Origin: Brevibacterium spongiae
Lineage (GTDB): Bacteria > Actinomycetota > Actinomycetes > Actinomycetales > Brevibacteriaceae
DNA length: 64,000 bases
Assembly (NCBI RefSeq): GCF_026168515.1
Contig: NZ_CP093443.1
Coordinates: forward strand, 186,001 to 250,000
Direction: 5' to 3'
Made by a program: the position numbers and the translations under genes. Below the pieces are notes generated by a model. The model was not told where the DNA came from and ran no database searches. It saw nothing but the letters and a program-made list of their open reading frames with translations. Below are positions 53,830-62,402 of this stretch, in pieces; the first letter of the stretch is position 1; every line of letters begins with the position of its first letter.

Positions 53830-54740
53830 GCACACCACTTGTCACCAACACGAATAAGCAGACTCAGGGTCTGGATCCCGAATTCCATGCTTCGTCCAAC
53901 CGGGCACTCTGGTTGATCAAATCGATCATCTCGACACCCTCGGGACTCATCGGTTCGATCATGGTTGTCATCGTTGTTCTGATCGGCGTATTCGCTCCGC
54001 TGATTGCCCCTTACGGATTCGCGCAGACGAACTTCGACGTTCCGTTCCAGGTACCCGGCACAGTCGGCTATGTATTCGGCACCGACGACCTTGGACGTGA
54101 CATTCTGTCGCGACTGGCATTCGGGGTTCGCGCGTCACTCCAGGTGGGGCTTCTGGCAGTGCTTCTGGCTGTCGTAGTCGGTACTCCGTTGGGGCTGTTG
54201 GCAGGGTACTTCCGCGGACTAGACGCAGTCATCTCGCGTCTGACGGATGTCACTCTGGCATTCCCGTTCCTTATTATCGCGGTCGGACTGGCTGCGATCT
54301 CAGGGCCAAGCCTGTCCAATGCTGCGATTGCGCTGGGCATCTCTCAGGTACCGACGATGATTCGTGTCGTCAGAGGCGAGACCATGCGCTTGAAATCAGC
54401 CGATTTCGTCAAAGCCGCCATCGCAACCGATGCTTCGAAGACAAGAATTCTGGGTATGCACATTCTGCCGAATGCGGCTTCTGCGATCATCGTGCAGGCG
54501 ACGGTCATTCTTCCCACTGCAGTCATCGGAGAGTCGATCCTGTCATTCCTCGGACTAGGCATACAGCCGCCGTCGCCTAGCCTTGGCATCATGCTGTCGG
54601 ATGCTCAGCAGTACATCTTCCGCGCACCATCAACGGCGCTGTTCCCGGGCCTGGCGATCCTCTTCATCTGTCTTGCCTTCAACCTCTTCGGAGATGCCCT
54701 GCGCGATGCCCTCGACCCCAATTCCAAGAAGGGACACTGA
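53826..54740 (+). CDS. ABC peptide transporter permease (DppC/GsiD type)
   Basis: 304 residues, six helices. GSIMVVIVVLIGVFAPLIAP then FGTDDLGRDILSRLAFGVRA is the standard DppC entry, and the EAA loop is present at ~185-205 (MRLKSADFVKAAIATDASKT). The start overlaps the DppB-like stop. Confidence 0.9.
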   Translation: MSTPLVTNTNKQTQGLDPEFHASSNRALWLIKSIISTPSGLIGSIMVVIVVLIGVFAPLIAPYGFAQTNFDVPFQVPGTVGYVFGTDDLGRDILSRLAFGVRASLQVGLLAVLLAVVVGTPLGLLAGYFRGLDAVISRLTDVTLAFPFLIIAVGLAAISGPSLSNAAIALGISQVPTMIRVVRGETMRLKSADFVKAAIATDASKTRILGMHILPNAASAIIVQATVILPTAVIGESILSFLGLGIQPPSPSLGIMLSDAQQYIFRAPSTALFPGLAILFICLAFNLFGDALRDALDPNSKKGH

Positions 54741-54741
54741 C

Positions 54742-56547
54742 TTGTCATTCACCACACCCCCTGAATTCACAACCCGGCCTACGCTCGAAGGTCATTTCGG
54801 TATGGCCGCATCAACGCATTGGCTGGCGACCGCAGCATCTCAAGCAGTCCTTGAAAGAGGCGGAAACGCATTTGATGCCGCAGCGGCAGGAGGATTTCTG
54901 CTGCACGTTGTTGAGCCACACCTCAACGGTCCCGCTGGAGACATGACTGGTGTCTTCGCGACTGCTGAGGAACCGTCTGAGCCGAAGATCATGATGGGGC
55001 AGGGTCCCGCTCCAGCTGGGGCGAGCATCGAGCATTTCCGTAACGAAGGTCTCGACATGGTTCCGGGTGCCGGAGCCCTCGCTGCTGCGGTCCCCGGCGC
55101 AGTCGATTCGTGGCTCAACCTTCTCGAACACCACGGCACTTGGGAGCTTTCCGAGGTTCTGGAATTCGCTATCGACTATGCGGACAACGGACATCCTGCT
55201 CTTGGTCGAACGGTCGGGACAATCGAAAAGGTCAAGGAGCTTTTCGTCGAGCATTGGACAACCTCAGCTGCACAGTGGATGCCAGACGGTACGGTGCCGA
55301 AGGCCGGCGACTTGATCTACAACCATGCTTACGCCAATGTTCTGCGGCGTCTGATCTCCGCGGGGGATGAGGCAGAAACCCGAGAAACACGGATTCAAGC
55401 AGCTCGGCGTGAATGGAAGACAGGGTTTGTGGCCGAAGCGATCGCCGAATTCATCAAGGCTCCGCACCGGCACTCCACTGGAAGCGACCATGCTGGCGTC
55501 ATGACTGTGGAGGACATTGCTGCCTTCGATGCTCATTTCGAAGACCCGGTGACGATCGAATTCCGTGGTTATCAGGTGGCCAAGATTGCGGCGTGGGGGC
55601 AGGGCCCCGTACTGCTGCAGACTCTGAAGATCCTTGAGGGCTTTGATGACGATCGTCTCGATCCCTCGACTGAGCTGGGAGCCCACACGATACTCGAGGC
55701 GCTCAAGCTTGCGATGGCCGATAGGGACACCTACTACGGCGACAACGATGTGGACCTTGAATGGCTTCTCAGTGACGAATATGCTGCTCTGCGCCGTGAA
55801 CTCATCGGCTCCACTGCGTCGCACGACTTCCGACCAGGCACTGACCGTAACGGAGCCGCACCGGCGTTCCGGCCCCCACTGACTTTGGAAGGTGCGGACA
55901 GGGAAGCGCTCATCAAGGCGGGAATCGGCGAACCGACCGTGCAGAAGAACGGTGTGAATAACGGGGACACCTGCCATATCGACGTCGTTGATCGCTGGGG
56001 CAATATGATCTCCGCGACCCCATCCGGCGGCTGGATTCAGTCATCCCCGACGATTCCAGAACTTGGATTCTGCCTCGGGACGCGTCTGCAGATGATGTGG
56101 TTGGACGAATCGGCTCCATCTGCGCTGACTCCGGGCAAGCGTCCTAGAACGACGCTCACTCCAACCTTGATCTCCAAGGACGGTGAGCCGATCATTGCCC
56201 TCGGCTCGCCGGGAGGGGACCAACAGGAACAATGGCAGCTGCTGCTGATTCTAAGAATGCTCGTGGGCGGTTATGCCGCACAGGAGGCAATTGATGCCCC
56301 AGCCATGCACACGACTGCTTTGGCTGGCTCATTCTGGCCCCGCACCTGGGTTCCGGGCGGAGCAGTCGTCGAGGACCGCCTCGGCGATGAGGTCATCAAC
56401 GGGCTCATCTCACGTGGACACGACGTGATACGCGCGGGGAACTGGGATCTTGGTCGTCTGTCATGTGTGACACGGGATCCGGAAACGGGTCGACTGACAG
56501 CGGGAGCGAATCCACGTGGCGCTCAGGGCTATGCGGCGGGAAGGTGA
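54742..56547 (+). CDS. Cytoplasmic gamma-glutamyltransferase-family hydrolase
   Basis: 601 residues from TTG 54742; GAAGGG lies upstream, and no ATG occurs for 25 codons. It opens GHFGMAASTHWLATAASQAV, then GGNAFDAAAAGGFLLHVVEP, the Ntn-hydrolase large-subunit start. The nucleophilic Thr410 begins the small subunit (NNGDTCHIDVVDRWGNMI), and the substrate-binding SPGGDQQEQW motif follows. No signal peptide is seen, so it should act in the cytoplasm on what the ABC system imports. It may hydrolyse a gamma-glutamyl amide, such as glutathione or a gamma-glutamyl peptide. Confidence 0.88.
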   Translation: MSFTTPPEFTTRPTLEGHFGMAASTHWLATAASQAVLERGGNAFDAAAAGGFLLHVVEPHLNGPAGDMTGVFATAEEPSEPKIMMGQGPAPAGASIEHFRNEGLDMVPGAGALAAAVPGAVDSWLNLLEHHGTWELSEVLEFAIDYADNGHPALGRTVGTIEKVKELFVEHWTTSAAQWMPDGTVPKAGDLIYNHAYANVLRRLISAGDEAETRETRIQAARREWKTGFVAEAIAEFIKAPHRHSTGSDHAGVMTVEDIAAFDAHFEDPVTIEFRGYQVAKIAAWGQGPVLLQTLKILEGFDDDRLDPSTELGAHTILEALKLAMADRDTYYGDNDVDLEWLLSDEYAALRRELIGSTASHDFRPGTDRNGAAPAFRPPLTLEGADREALIKAGIGEPTVQKNGVNNGDTCHIDVVDRWGNMISATPSGGWIQSSPTIPELGFCLGTRLQMMWLDESAPSALTPGKRPRTTLTPTLISKDGEPIIALGSPGGDQQEQWQLLLILRMLVGGYAAQEAIDAPAMHTTALAGSFWPRTWVPGGAVVEDRLGDEVINGLISRGHDVIRAGNWDLGRLSCVTRDPETGRLTAGANPRGAQGYAAGR

Positions 56548-56552
56548 GACGA

Positions 56553-58172
56553 ATGAACCAAGAATTCGTACTTGAAGTTACGGGACTGGAAGTCTCCTAC
56601 GAGTCTCCCGTGCTCCACGACGTCAATTTCACCCTGGAGCCCGGCGAGCGTCTGGCTCTTGTCGGCCAGTCCGGATCTGGAAAATCGACATCGATCGGTG
56701 CCATTTTGGGACTGCTGCCCGGAGCCGGACGAGTCAGCAGCGGTTCAGTGAAATACCGCGGAGAGGAGCTAGTCGGAGCGAGCCGCCAGCGCATGCAGCA
56801 GCTGCGAGGACGATCGATTGCCCTGGTTCCGCAAGACCCAATGGCCAGTCTCAACCCGAGCATGCGCGTCGGTGACCAGATTGCCGATGCCCTCCGTACT
56901 TATGGGATGACGAATTCGTCAGAGGTCACGAAACGCGTCATCCAACTGATGACCGATGCCGGTATCCCCGACCCGGAGAATCGACGCCGGTCGTACCCGC
57001 ACGAGTTCTCCGGCGGGATGCGGCAACGAGTGCTTATCGCCATTGCGTTGGCAGGAGATCCGGATCTGATCATCGCTGACGAACCGACTTCGGCTCTGGA
57101 CGTGACAGTGCAGAAGCAGATTCTTGATCACTTGCAGGAGCTGGTCACCGAGCGCGGAATGTCGCTCTTGTTCGTTACTCACGACCTGGGGGTAGCGGGG
57201 GAACGGACGGATACGATTCTCGTCATGCACCAGGGGAGCGTCGTTGAGCGAGGCGCCCCCGAGCAAGTCTTGGGAAACCCACAGCATGAGTACACTCAAT
57301 CGCTGGTCAAAGCTGCGCCGAGCCTGGTCGTGGAGAACACTGATGAAACGGCAGTTGCTGGCGATCCGGTCAGCGCTAGGCGCCCCACGGACATGGTCTT
57401 GGAGATCAATGATCTGCACAAGGTCTACAAGCTTCGAGGGCGCGGTAAAGAAGTCCATGCTCTGCGAGGAGTGAGTCTTTCAGCGCGACGTGGAAAGACC
57501 ACCGCGGTGATCGGCGAGTCCGGCTCGGGAAAATCGACGATTGCAAAGATCGTCCTGGGGCTGGAGAAAGCGACCAGTGGCGAGGTTCTCGCCGGTGGCA
57601 GGAATGTTGACGCGACAACCCGCTCTGAACGCAGCATTCTTCGTCGTTTCAGCCAACCAGTCTTCCAGGACCCGTTTTCGTCGCTGAACCCGATGTGGAG
57701 CGTCGAGCGAATCATTCGGGAGCCTCTTGATGTGTTCAAGATCGGCAACCGTGCTGATCGATCGAAGAAGGTATTTGAAGTTCTTGACCAAGTGGCTCTG
57801 CCGAAGACGATGCTTGAGCGGCGACCGTCTGAACTCTCGGGCGGTCAGCGTCAGAGGATAGCGATCGCGCGTGCGCTGATCAGTGAACCTGAGCTCCTGA
57901 TCTGTGACGAAGCAGTGTCTGCGCTTGACGTGCTGGTTCAGGAACAGATCCTTGATCTGCTGCGGAATCTGCAGAATGACTTGGCTGTCAGCTGCCTGTT
58001 CATTACTCACGATCTTGCAGTGGTCGCCAACTTGGCAGACGATGTTGTTGTGATGAAAAGCGGAGAGATCGTCGAATCAGGCGCCACACAAGATGTGATC
58101 GAGAGGCCACAGGCCGAATATACGCAGCAGCTTCTCGCCGCTGTGCCTGGCTCCGGTCTGCTCAATGTCTGA
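56553..58172 (+). CDS. Fused peptide ABC transporter ATPase (DppD-DppF)
   Basis: 539 residues with two ATPase domains. Domain 1: Walker A GQSGSGKSTSIGAI, signature EFSGGMRQRVLIAIALA, Walker B LIIADEPTSALD. Domain 2 (from ~285): ALRGVSLSARRGKTTAVIG, GESGSGKSTIAKI, ELSGGQRQRIAIARAL, LLICDEAVSALD. These are the two partners normally separate. The aspartate-glutamate pairs and switch histidines are intact. AAGGTGAG precedes ATG 56553. Confidence 0.93.
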   Translation: MNQEFVLEVTGLEVSYESPVLHDVNFTLEPGERLALVGQSGSGKSTSIGAILGLLPGAGRVSSGSVKYRGEELVGASRQRMQQLRGRSIALVPQDPMASLNPSMRVGDQIADALRTYGMTNSSEVTKRVIQLMTDAGIPDPENRRRSYPHEFSGGMRQRVLIAIALAGDPDLIIADEPTSALDVTVQKQILDHLQELVTERGMSLLFVTHDLGVAGERTDTILVMHQGSVVERGAPEQVLGNPQHEYTQSLVKAAPSLVVENTDETAVAGDPVSARRPTDMVLEINDLHKVYKLRGRGKEVHALRGVSLSARRGKTTAVIGESGSGKSTIAKIVLGLEKATSGEVLAGGRNVDATTRSERSILRRFSQPVFQDPFSSLNPMWSVERIIREPLDVFKIGNRADRSKKVFEVLDQVALPKTMLERRPSELSGGQRQRIAIARALISEPELLICDEAVSALDVLVQEQILDLLRNLQNDLAVSCLFITHDLAVVANLADDVVVMKSGEIVESGATQDVIERPQAEYTQQLLAAVPGSGLLNV

Positions 58173-58872
58173 TTTCGCTCCAACGCCATCGTTCTCACCA
58201 GACGGAAGCAGCGTCGGTACCCGGATCCGAGCCGACATCATCGGAGGTCGGCTCGAGCCGGGGGCCAAGTTGCGTGAAGCCGCGTTGGCGGAAAAGTACG
58301 AGGTGTCTCGGATTCCGATTCGGGAAGCTCTGCGTTCCCTCGAAGCGGAAGGGCTGGTCGAATCGCGGAAATACAGCGGCTCGGTCGTCGCCCCTTCGCC
58401 GGTGGAAGATGCCGACGATCTGTTCGAGATCCGTATTGTGCTCGAGGCGGCGACGGCGAAACGCGCGGCCAAGCGGGCGGAAGCACTGAATGCCAGCGAT
58501 GTTCCTGACCTGAAGTGGCGAGAGCAGCGCAAGGAGATCAACGATATTCTCGAGGCTGGCGACATCGTCATCGAACAGGAGCGGTACGAGGATCTCGCCG
58601 TGCTGAACATGCGTTTTCACTTCGCCATTGCTGAACTCAGCGGGAGTCTGTCGTTCATCAGCCTGCTACGGCAGATCTCGGGCAAGATCGAGTGGCTGTA
58701 CTCGCTCAATGTGACTCGACGCGGTCCGCAGGCGTGGCCGGAGCATCGTGAGATCATCGCCGCCATCGATGCCGGTCAGGATGCCCTGGCTGCCGAGGTC
58801 ATGGCCCGGCACGTGCGACGCAGCCGCGATTCCTACTTCGCCACGATGTCCGAACGCCCCGGAACTACCTGA
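58165..58872 (+). CDS. GntR family regulator (FCD type)
   Basis: 235 residues. The N-terminal helix-turn-helix is KLREAALAEKYEVSRIPIRE, then ALRSLEAEGLVESRKYSGS. The FCD domain (~85-225) contains DLFEIRIVLEAATAKRAAKR and two His (FHFAIAELSG and WPEHREIIAAIDAG) that bind metal or a carboxylate. It overlaps the ATPase stop by eight bases. The last codons fall in a 62-bp repeat. It probably senses the imported compound and binds 51186-51226. Confidence 0.9.
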   Translation: MSDFAPTPSFSPDGSSVGTRIRADIIGGRLEPGAKLREAALAEKYEVSRIPIREALRSLEAEGLVESRKYSGSVVAPSPVEDADDLFEIRIVLEAATAKRAAKRAEALNASDVPDLKWREQRKEINDILEAGDIVIEQERYEDLAVLNMRFHFAIAELSGSLSFISLLRQISGKIEWLYSLNVTRRGPQAWPEHREIIAAIDAGQDALAAEVMARHVRRSRDSYFATMSERPGTT

Positions 58873-58918
58873 CGGCCTCCCAGCGTGGTGGCGCCACGTT
58901 GCTGGGAGGCCGTCAGGT
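58857..58918. repeat. 62-bp direct repeat, copy A (terminator hairpin)
   Basis: Identical over 62 bases to 59368-59429. It holds a hairpin: CCTGACGGCCTCCCAGC (stem) with its complement and an inner CGTGG/CCACG stem. Its left end carries the last four codons and the stop of the GntR gene. Confidence 0.9.
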
Positions 58919-58979
58919 GTGTTGAGTTCGGGAAATCATACTTTCAGGGGAGAGACCACGACTGGATCTCTGGCTATCG

Positions 58980-59276
58980 TTGAGTGGTCTCACCTTGGTC
59001 TTCGGCGGATTGCGTAAGCCAGCGGTGCGACGGACAAGACAACTCGATTCGCGATCCAGGTCGGTGATCATCACGGTGCAGGACCCTGCCCATCGTTCAA
59101 TTCTGCTCACAAGTCTGAGCTACCCGCTCTTCGTCGCGGGAGCCGTTCTGCTGTTCGCATCGATCACCATCCCGGGTGCTGTGCTGCTGGGCTCCGGCGT
59201 CTTCCTCATCGGCGTCAACGAACTGTGCCTCTACATCGCGAAGAGCAGCACGACACAGGAACGAGCCGCCACATAG
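58980..59276 (+). CDS. Small two-helix membrane protein, unknown
   Basis: 98 residues if TTG 58980 is used; no ATG or GTG is in frame upstream before a stop, and the ribosome site is poor. Basic N-terminal third, then two helices: SYPLFVAGAVLLFASITI and GAVLLGSGVFLIGVNELCL. No family was recognised. It lies between two identical 62-bp repeats, which suggests a later insertion. Confidence 0.45.
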   Translation: MSGLTLVFGGLRKPAVRRTRQLDSRSRSVIITVQDPAHRSILLTSLSYPLFVAGAVLLFASITIPGAVLLGSGVFLIGVNELCLYIAKSSTTQERAAT

Positions 59277-59367
59277 CGTCTGCGCCTCTTCGATTCCCGC
59301 GAGCATCGGCCGACCGCAGAAGCTGGCAAGGGTCTACTCGATCCGCTCCGTCTCTGTGCCGCGGTGT

Positions 59368-59429
59368 CCCCGGAACTACCTGACGGCCTCCCAGCGTGGT
59401 GGCGCCACGTTGCTGGGAGGCCGTCAGGT
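59368..59429. repeat. 62-bp direct repeat, copy B (terminator hairpin)
   Basis: Second copy of the repeat at 58857-58918. It ends five bases after the stop of the minus-strand SRPBCC gene, so it can act as its terminator. Confidence 0.9.
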
Positions 59430-59434
59430 AGTAA

Positions 59435-59935
59435 TCAGGAGTCGGCGAGGAGGCGGTCGAGTTTGTTAAAGCCCTCGACGATGCCGTGCTCCATGCCCGA
59501 GGCGACCATGCCGTCGCGGGACTCGACCGAGTCGAAGATCGAGGTCGAGGCCAGGCGGGTCCGTCCGTCGCCTAAGTCGGTGAGCGTGAGGATCTCGAGG
59601 TTGACCGCGTCGGGGAAGCCCTCGAAGGTGAAGGTCTGGACGATGCGTTCGTTCTCCCGCACCTCGTGGAACGAACCGAAGAACGCGTACTCGCCGCGAT
59701 CATCGGTCGAGACGTAGCTCCAGTTCCCGCCCGTTCTCGCATTCCATTCGCGAATCGTGTTCGTGATCGAGTCCGGCCCGCACCACTTGACGAAGAGCTC
59801 GGGGTCGATGTGAGCCCGGAACACCTTATCCGGGGTGGCCGCGAAGTCGCGGGTGATCGAGACGGTCTGCACGCCCTCGGGGACGTCGAGCTTGAGCGTC
59901 GAATGGTCTGCTGCGGTGTCGGTGGTGGTAGTCAT
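59435..59935 (-). CDS. SRPBCC/AHSA1-family protein
   Basis: 166 residues. AHSA1-type helix-grip fold: VSITRDFAATPDKVFRAHID, WCGPDSITNTI and a C-terminal helix GMEHGIVEGFNKLDRLLAD. Such proteins commonly follow an ArsR regulator and bind a hydrophobic ligand. The start is one base after the ArsR stop. Confidence 0.88.
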   Translation of the reverse strand: MTTTTDTAADHSTLKLDVPEGVQTVSITRDFAATPDKVFRAHIDPELFVKWCGPDSITNTIREWNARTGGNWSYVSTDDRGEYAFFGSFHEVRENERIVQTFTFEGFPDAVNLEILTLTDLGDGRTRLASTSIFDSVESRDGMVASGMEHGIVEGFNKLDRLLADS

Positions 59936-59936
59936 G

Positions 59937-60362
59937 TCATGCTCCCTTGCGTGATTGTGGTCGGGTTGAGCTTTCCTGCGGAGTTGTGGTGCCGGATCCG
60001 CCCGCCGAGGCGGCGCCCGGGTCCGTGTTCTGCGTTGCCTCGTCCGCGTCCATCTGTGCGAGGACGGCGTCGAGGCGTTGGTAGCGTTCCTCTGCCTGAG
60101 CTCGGTATCTTTCGATCCATTTCGTCATCAGATCGAACACATTGTCTTCGAGGTGGACCGGTCTGCGCTGGGCGTCACGGGTGCGGGAGACCAGTCCGGA
60201 GTCCTCTAGCACCTTGAGATGTTTCGATACGGCTTGGACGCTGACGTCGTAGGGTGCGGCGAGTTCGTTCACCGTCGCATCCGCGAGACTGAGTCGAGCC
60301 ACCATGTCCCGACGGGTCGGATCGGCAAGTGCCGCAAAGACCTTGGACAGCTGATCGGCCAT
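59937..60362 (-). CDS. ArsR family regulator
   Basis: 141 residues from ATG 60362 with AGGAGG four bases upstream. The winged helix is VFAALADPTRRDMVARLSLA, then TVNELAAPYDVSVQAVSKHL and the wing RTRDAQRRPVHLED. No metal cysteines are seen, matching the SRPBCC-linked subgroup. The C-terminal 40 residues are a Gly/Ala/Ser tail with CGCCGAGGCGG in the DNA. Two palindromes lie upstream. Confidence 0.88.
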   Translation of the reverse strand: MADQLSKVFAALADPTRRDMVARLSLADATVNELAAPYDVSVQAVSKHLKVLEDSGLVSRTRDAQRRPVHLEDNVFDLMTKWIERYRAQAEERYQRLDAVLAQMDADEATQNTDPGAASAGGSGTTTPQESSTRPQSRKGA

Positions 60363-60398
60363 GGGGCCTCCTGGGCGTCTGCATCGAAATCTGACTTC

Positions 60399-60410
60399 AA
60401 CCAATTGGTT
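60399..60410. promoter_or_regulatory. ArsR operator candidate 1
   Basis: Perfect palindrome AACCAATTGGTT, 37 bp upstream of the ArsR start. Confidence 0.55.
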
Positions 60411-60443
60411 AAATAACAATGTAGACCCGATGGATGCTGTTAG

Positions 60444-60459
60444 TCAACCATTTGGTTGA
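60444..60459. promoter_or_regulatory. ArsR operator candidate 2
   Basis: Inverted repeat TCAACCA-TT-TGGTTGA, sharing AACCA/TGGTT with candidate 1. It overlaps the last codons of the upstream MFS gene. Confidence 0.5.
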
Positions 60460-61718
60460 ATAGACGTCTCAGCGTTTGTTTCGGCCTCGAGGCCCGCGAT
60501 GCGAGTGTGCAGACTCCGGAAGCGCAGAGTGAACCAGACACAGACGGCACCTGCCACCGCCGAGGCGATGAGGAACACCGTCTCGATGTCCAAGGACTCG
60601 ACCGCCAGGGCGGCCAATGCCGATCCGAGGGGAAGTGCGCCCCAGCTGATGACCCGCGAGGCCGAGTAGACGCGACCGAGGAGCGACAGGGGAGTGGCCT
60701 GCTGCCTGATCACCGCGACGATGACCCTCCAGACGGTGGACCCGGCTCCGGCGAGGATGACACCGGCGACGATGACCGGCAGCGGTGCTCCGAGTGCGGC
60801 CGGAAGGACGAGCCCGATCGTGCCGACCGTGTCGAGGAAGAGGAGAAGAGCCGTCGACACTTGCCTCTGCAGCCGTTCGATGAGTCCCGCGGCGACGATT
60901 CCGCCGACAGCCATCGCGGCCAGAACCCATCCATAGGCGACAGTGCTGAGGCCCAGCGGGCCGGGCGCAACTGCGTAGAGAACGAACATCGCCGTCCAGG
61001 CGCCCCAGATGAGACTCATCGCCGCCGTCAGCACCGTCAGCTCGCGCTGCAGGCGATCTCTCCACAGGTATCGCAAGCCGTCGCGGATGCGAGGTGTGGG
61101 TTGGTCGGGGGTGGCGCTCTCTGCGGCGGCAGGCGTCGGCCGACTGCGCATCGCCACCAGCAGGCTGAGCCCGGCCAGCGCCGCGAGTGCATAGAGCCCG
61201 CTGCCGACCGCTGCCGCTGCAAGTCCGGCCGCACCGAGAAGGAACCCGGCCAAGGGCGGACCCGCCAGCTCATTGGCGATATTGATCGTCGCTTCCATCT
61301 TGGCGTTCGCCCCGGTGAGCTGGTGTTTGGGGACGATCCGCGGGATTCCCGCGATGAGGGAGGTGTCGACCAGGGTCTCGGCGATGCCATAGACGAGGGC
61401 TGCGATCATGACAGCCGGTGCGACGAACGCGTCGCAGGCGATCGCTGCCGTGAGGCCGAGAAGCATGAGCGCACGCGCGCCGTTGGCCACGGTCAGCAGC
61501 AGCTGCGGAGAGAGGCGATCGACGAGCCAGCCTGCGTGCAGCCCGCACAGCGGCCAGGCGATCGTCGCCGCCGTCGTGACCAGGGCGACCTCGCCGGGGG
61601 AGGCCCCGGCGGTGAGCGCGATGAGCGGAAACGACGTCAGCGCGATTCCATCACCGAGGTTGGACGAGCAGGCACTTGCCCAGAGGCGGCCGAACGGGGT
61701 GATCATGGCATCAGCCAT
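60444..61718 (-). CDS. MFS exporter, 12 helices
   Basis: 424 residues from ATG 61718 (the longer frame continues to 61775). Twelve helices. The MFS_3/enterobactin-exporter-like pattern is seen: SNLGDGIALTSFPLIALTAG, VYGIAETLVDTSLIAGIPRI and LLGRVYSASRVISWGALPLG. Substrate unknown; drug or siderophore efflux is plausible. It is divergent from the CGNR gene and upstream of the ArsR gene. Confidence 0.85.
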   Translation of the reverse strand: MADAMITPFGRLWASACSSNLGDGIALTSFPLIALTAGASPGEVALVTTAATIAWPLCGLHAGWLVDRLSPQLLLTVANGARALMLLGLTAAIACDAFVAPAVMIAALVYGIAETLVDTSLIAGIPRIVPKHQLTGANAKMEATINIANELAGPPLAGFLLGAAGLAAAAVGSGLYALAALAGLSLLVAMRSRPTPAAAESATPDQPTPRIRDGLRYLWRDRLQRELTVLTAAMSLIWGAWTAMFVLYAVAPGPLGLSTVAYGWVLAAMAVGGIVAAGLIERLQRQVSTALLLFLDTVGTIGLVLPAALGAPLPVIVAGVILAGAGSTVWRVIVAVIRQQATPLSLLGRVYSASRVISWGALPLGSALAALAVESLDIETVFLIASAVAGAVCVWFTLRFRSLHTRIAGLEAETNAETSIQPNG

Positions 61719-61808
61719 CCTATGTTTACCGGCAAAAGCAATGTAGATAGTCAAGTCTCGTCCAGAAATTATCACCGGTCAAGAGTTAGTAGATGGTAAA
61801 GTTGATTC

Positions 61809-62402
61809 ATGGAGTTCGAACATGTGGGCAATGCGCTGTGCCTGGAGCTGACCAACTCGATCCCCGATCGCGCCAGCGGTGACCGTGACTGGCTGGCCGA
61901 CCCCGCGACCGCCGCAGACTGGATAGGCTCACTCGACCTCGACCTCGACCGCGGAGCCGACCTCGCCGAGCAGGACCTCGCCGAGCAGGACCTCGCCGAG
62001 CTGCGGAAATTCCGCGAGCACGTCTTCGACGTCTTCGATGCGCTCGCATCGGGTGGCAGCGTGCCCCAACGCAGCCTCGACACCATCACCGAGGCGCATG
62101 CCCGGAGCCTGCAGAAGTTCGGTTTCCGTGCTCCTGATGGGCCGTCCGACACTGCGGGACGGATCGCCCCGCTCGTCAGAGACTGGCCCGATACCTGGAG
62201 CACGAAGGCGCTGATCGCACTGTTCGCCCAATCGGCGATCGACGAACTCACCGGAACCCGCCTCGACCGCCTCAAGTCCTGCCCGAGCTGCCACTGGCTC
62301 TTCATCGACACCTCACGCAACCGCAGCCGCCGCTGGTGCTCGATGCAGACGTGCGGGGGACGGGACAAAGCCCTGCGCCACTACCGCCGCACCCGACCCT
62401 GA
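61809..62402 (+). CDS. CGNR zinc-finger / ABATE-domain protein with tandem repeat
   Basis: 197 residues. The N-terminal ABATE-type domain (LCLELTNSIPDRASGDRDWL) is followed by a C-terminal zinc finger (CPSCHWLFIDTSRNRSRRWC, then CGGRDKALRHYRR; the family's CGNR reads CGGR here). It probably binds DNA as a regulator. A 15-bp unit coding DLAEQ is repeated (two full copies and a third ending in Leu) at 61967-62002. It may control the divergent MFS gene. Confidence 0.82.
   Translation: MEFEHVGNALCLELTNSIPDRASGDRDWLADPATAADWIGSLDLDLDRGADLAEQDLAEQDLAELRKFREHVFDVFDALASGGSVPQRSLDTITEAHARSLQKFGFRAPDGPSDTAGRIAPLVRDWPDTWSTKALIALFAQSAIDELTGTRLDRLKSCPSCHWLFIDTSRNRSRRWCSMQTCGGRDKALRHYRRTRP
61967..62002. 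repeat. 15-bp tandem repeat inside the CGNR gene
   Basis: GACCTCGCCGAGCAG appears twice and a third time as GACCTCGCCGAGCTG. In frame, so copy number would change length by five residues without a frameshift. Confidence 0.75.

Noticed and set aside
60456..61799. 447-codon plus-strand frame over the MFS exporter
   Set aside because: Mirror frame of a hydrophobic protein; highly charged and repetitive.
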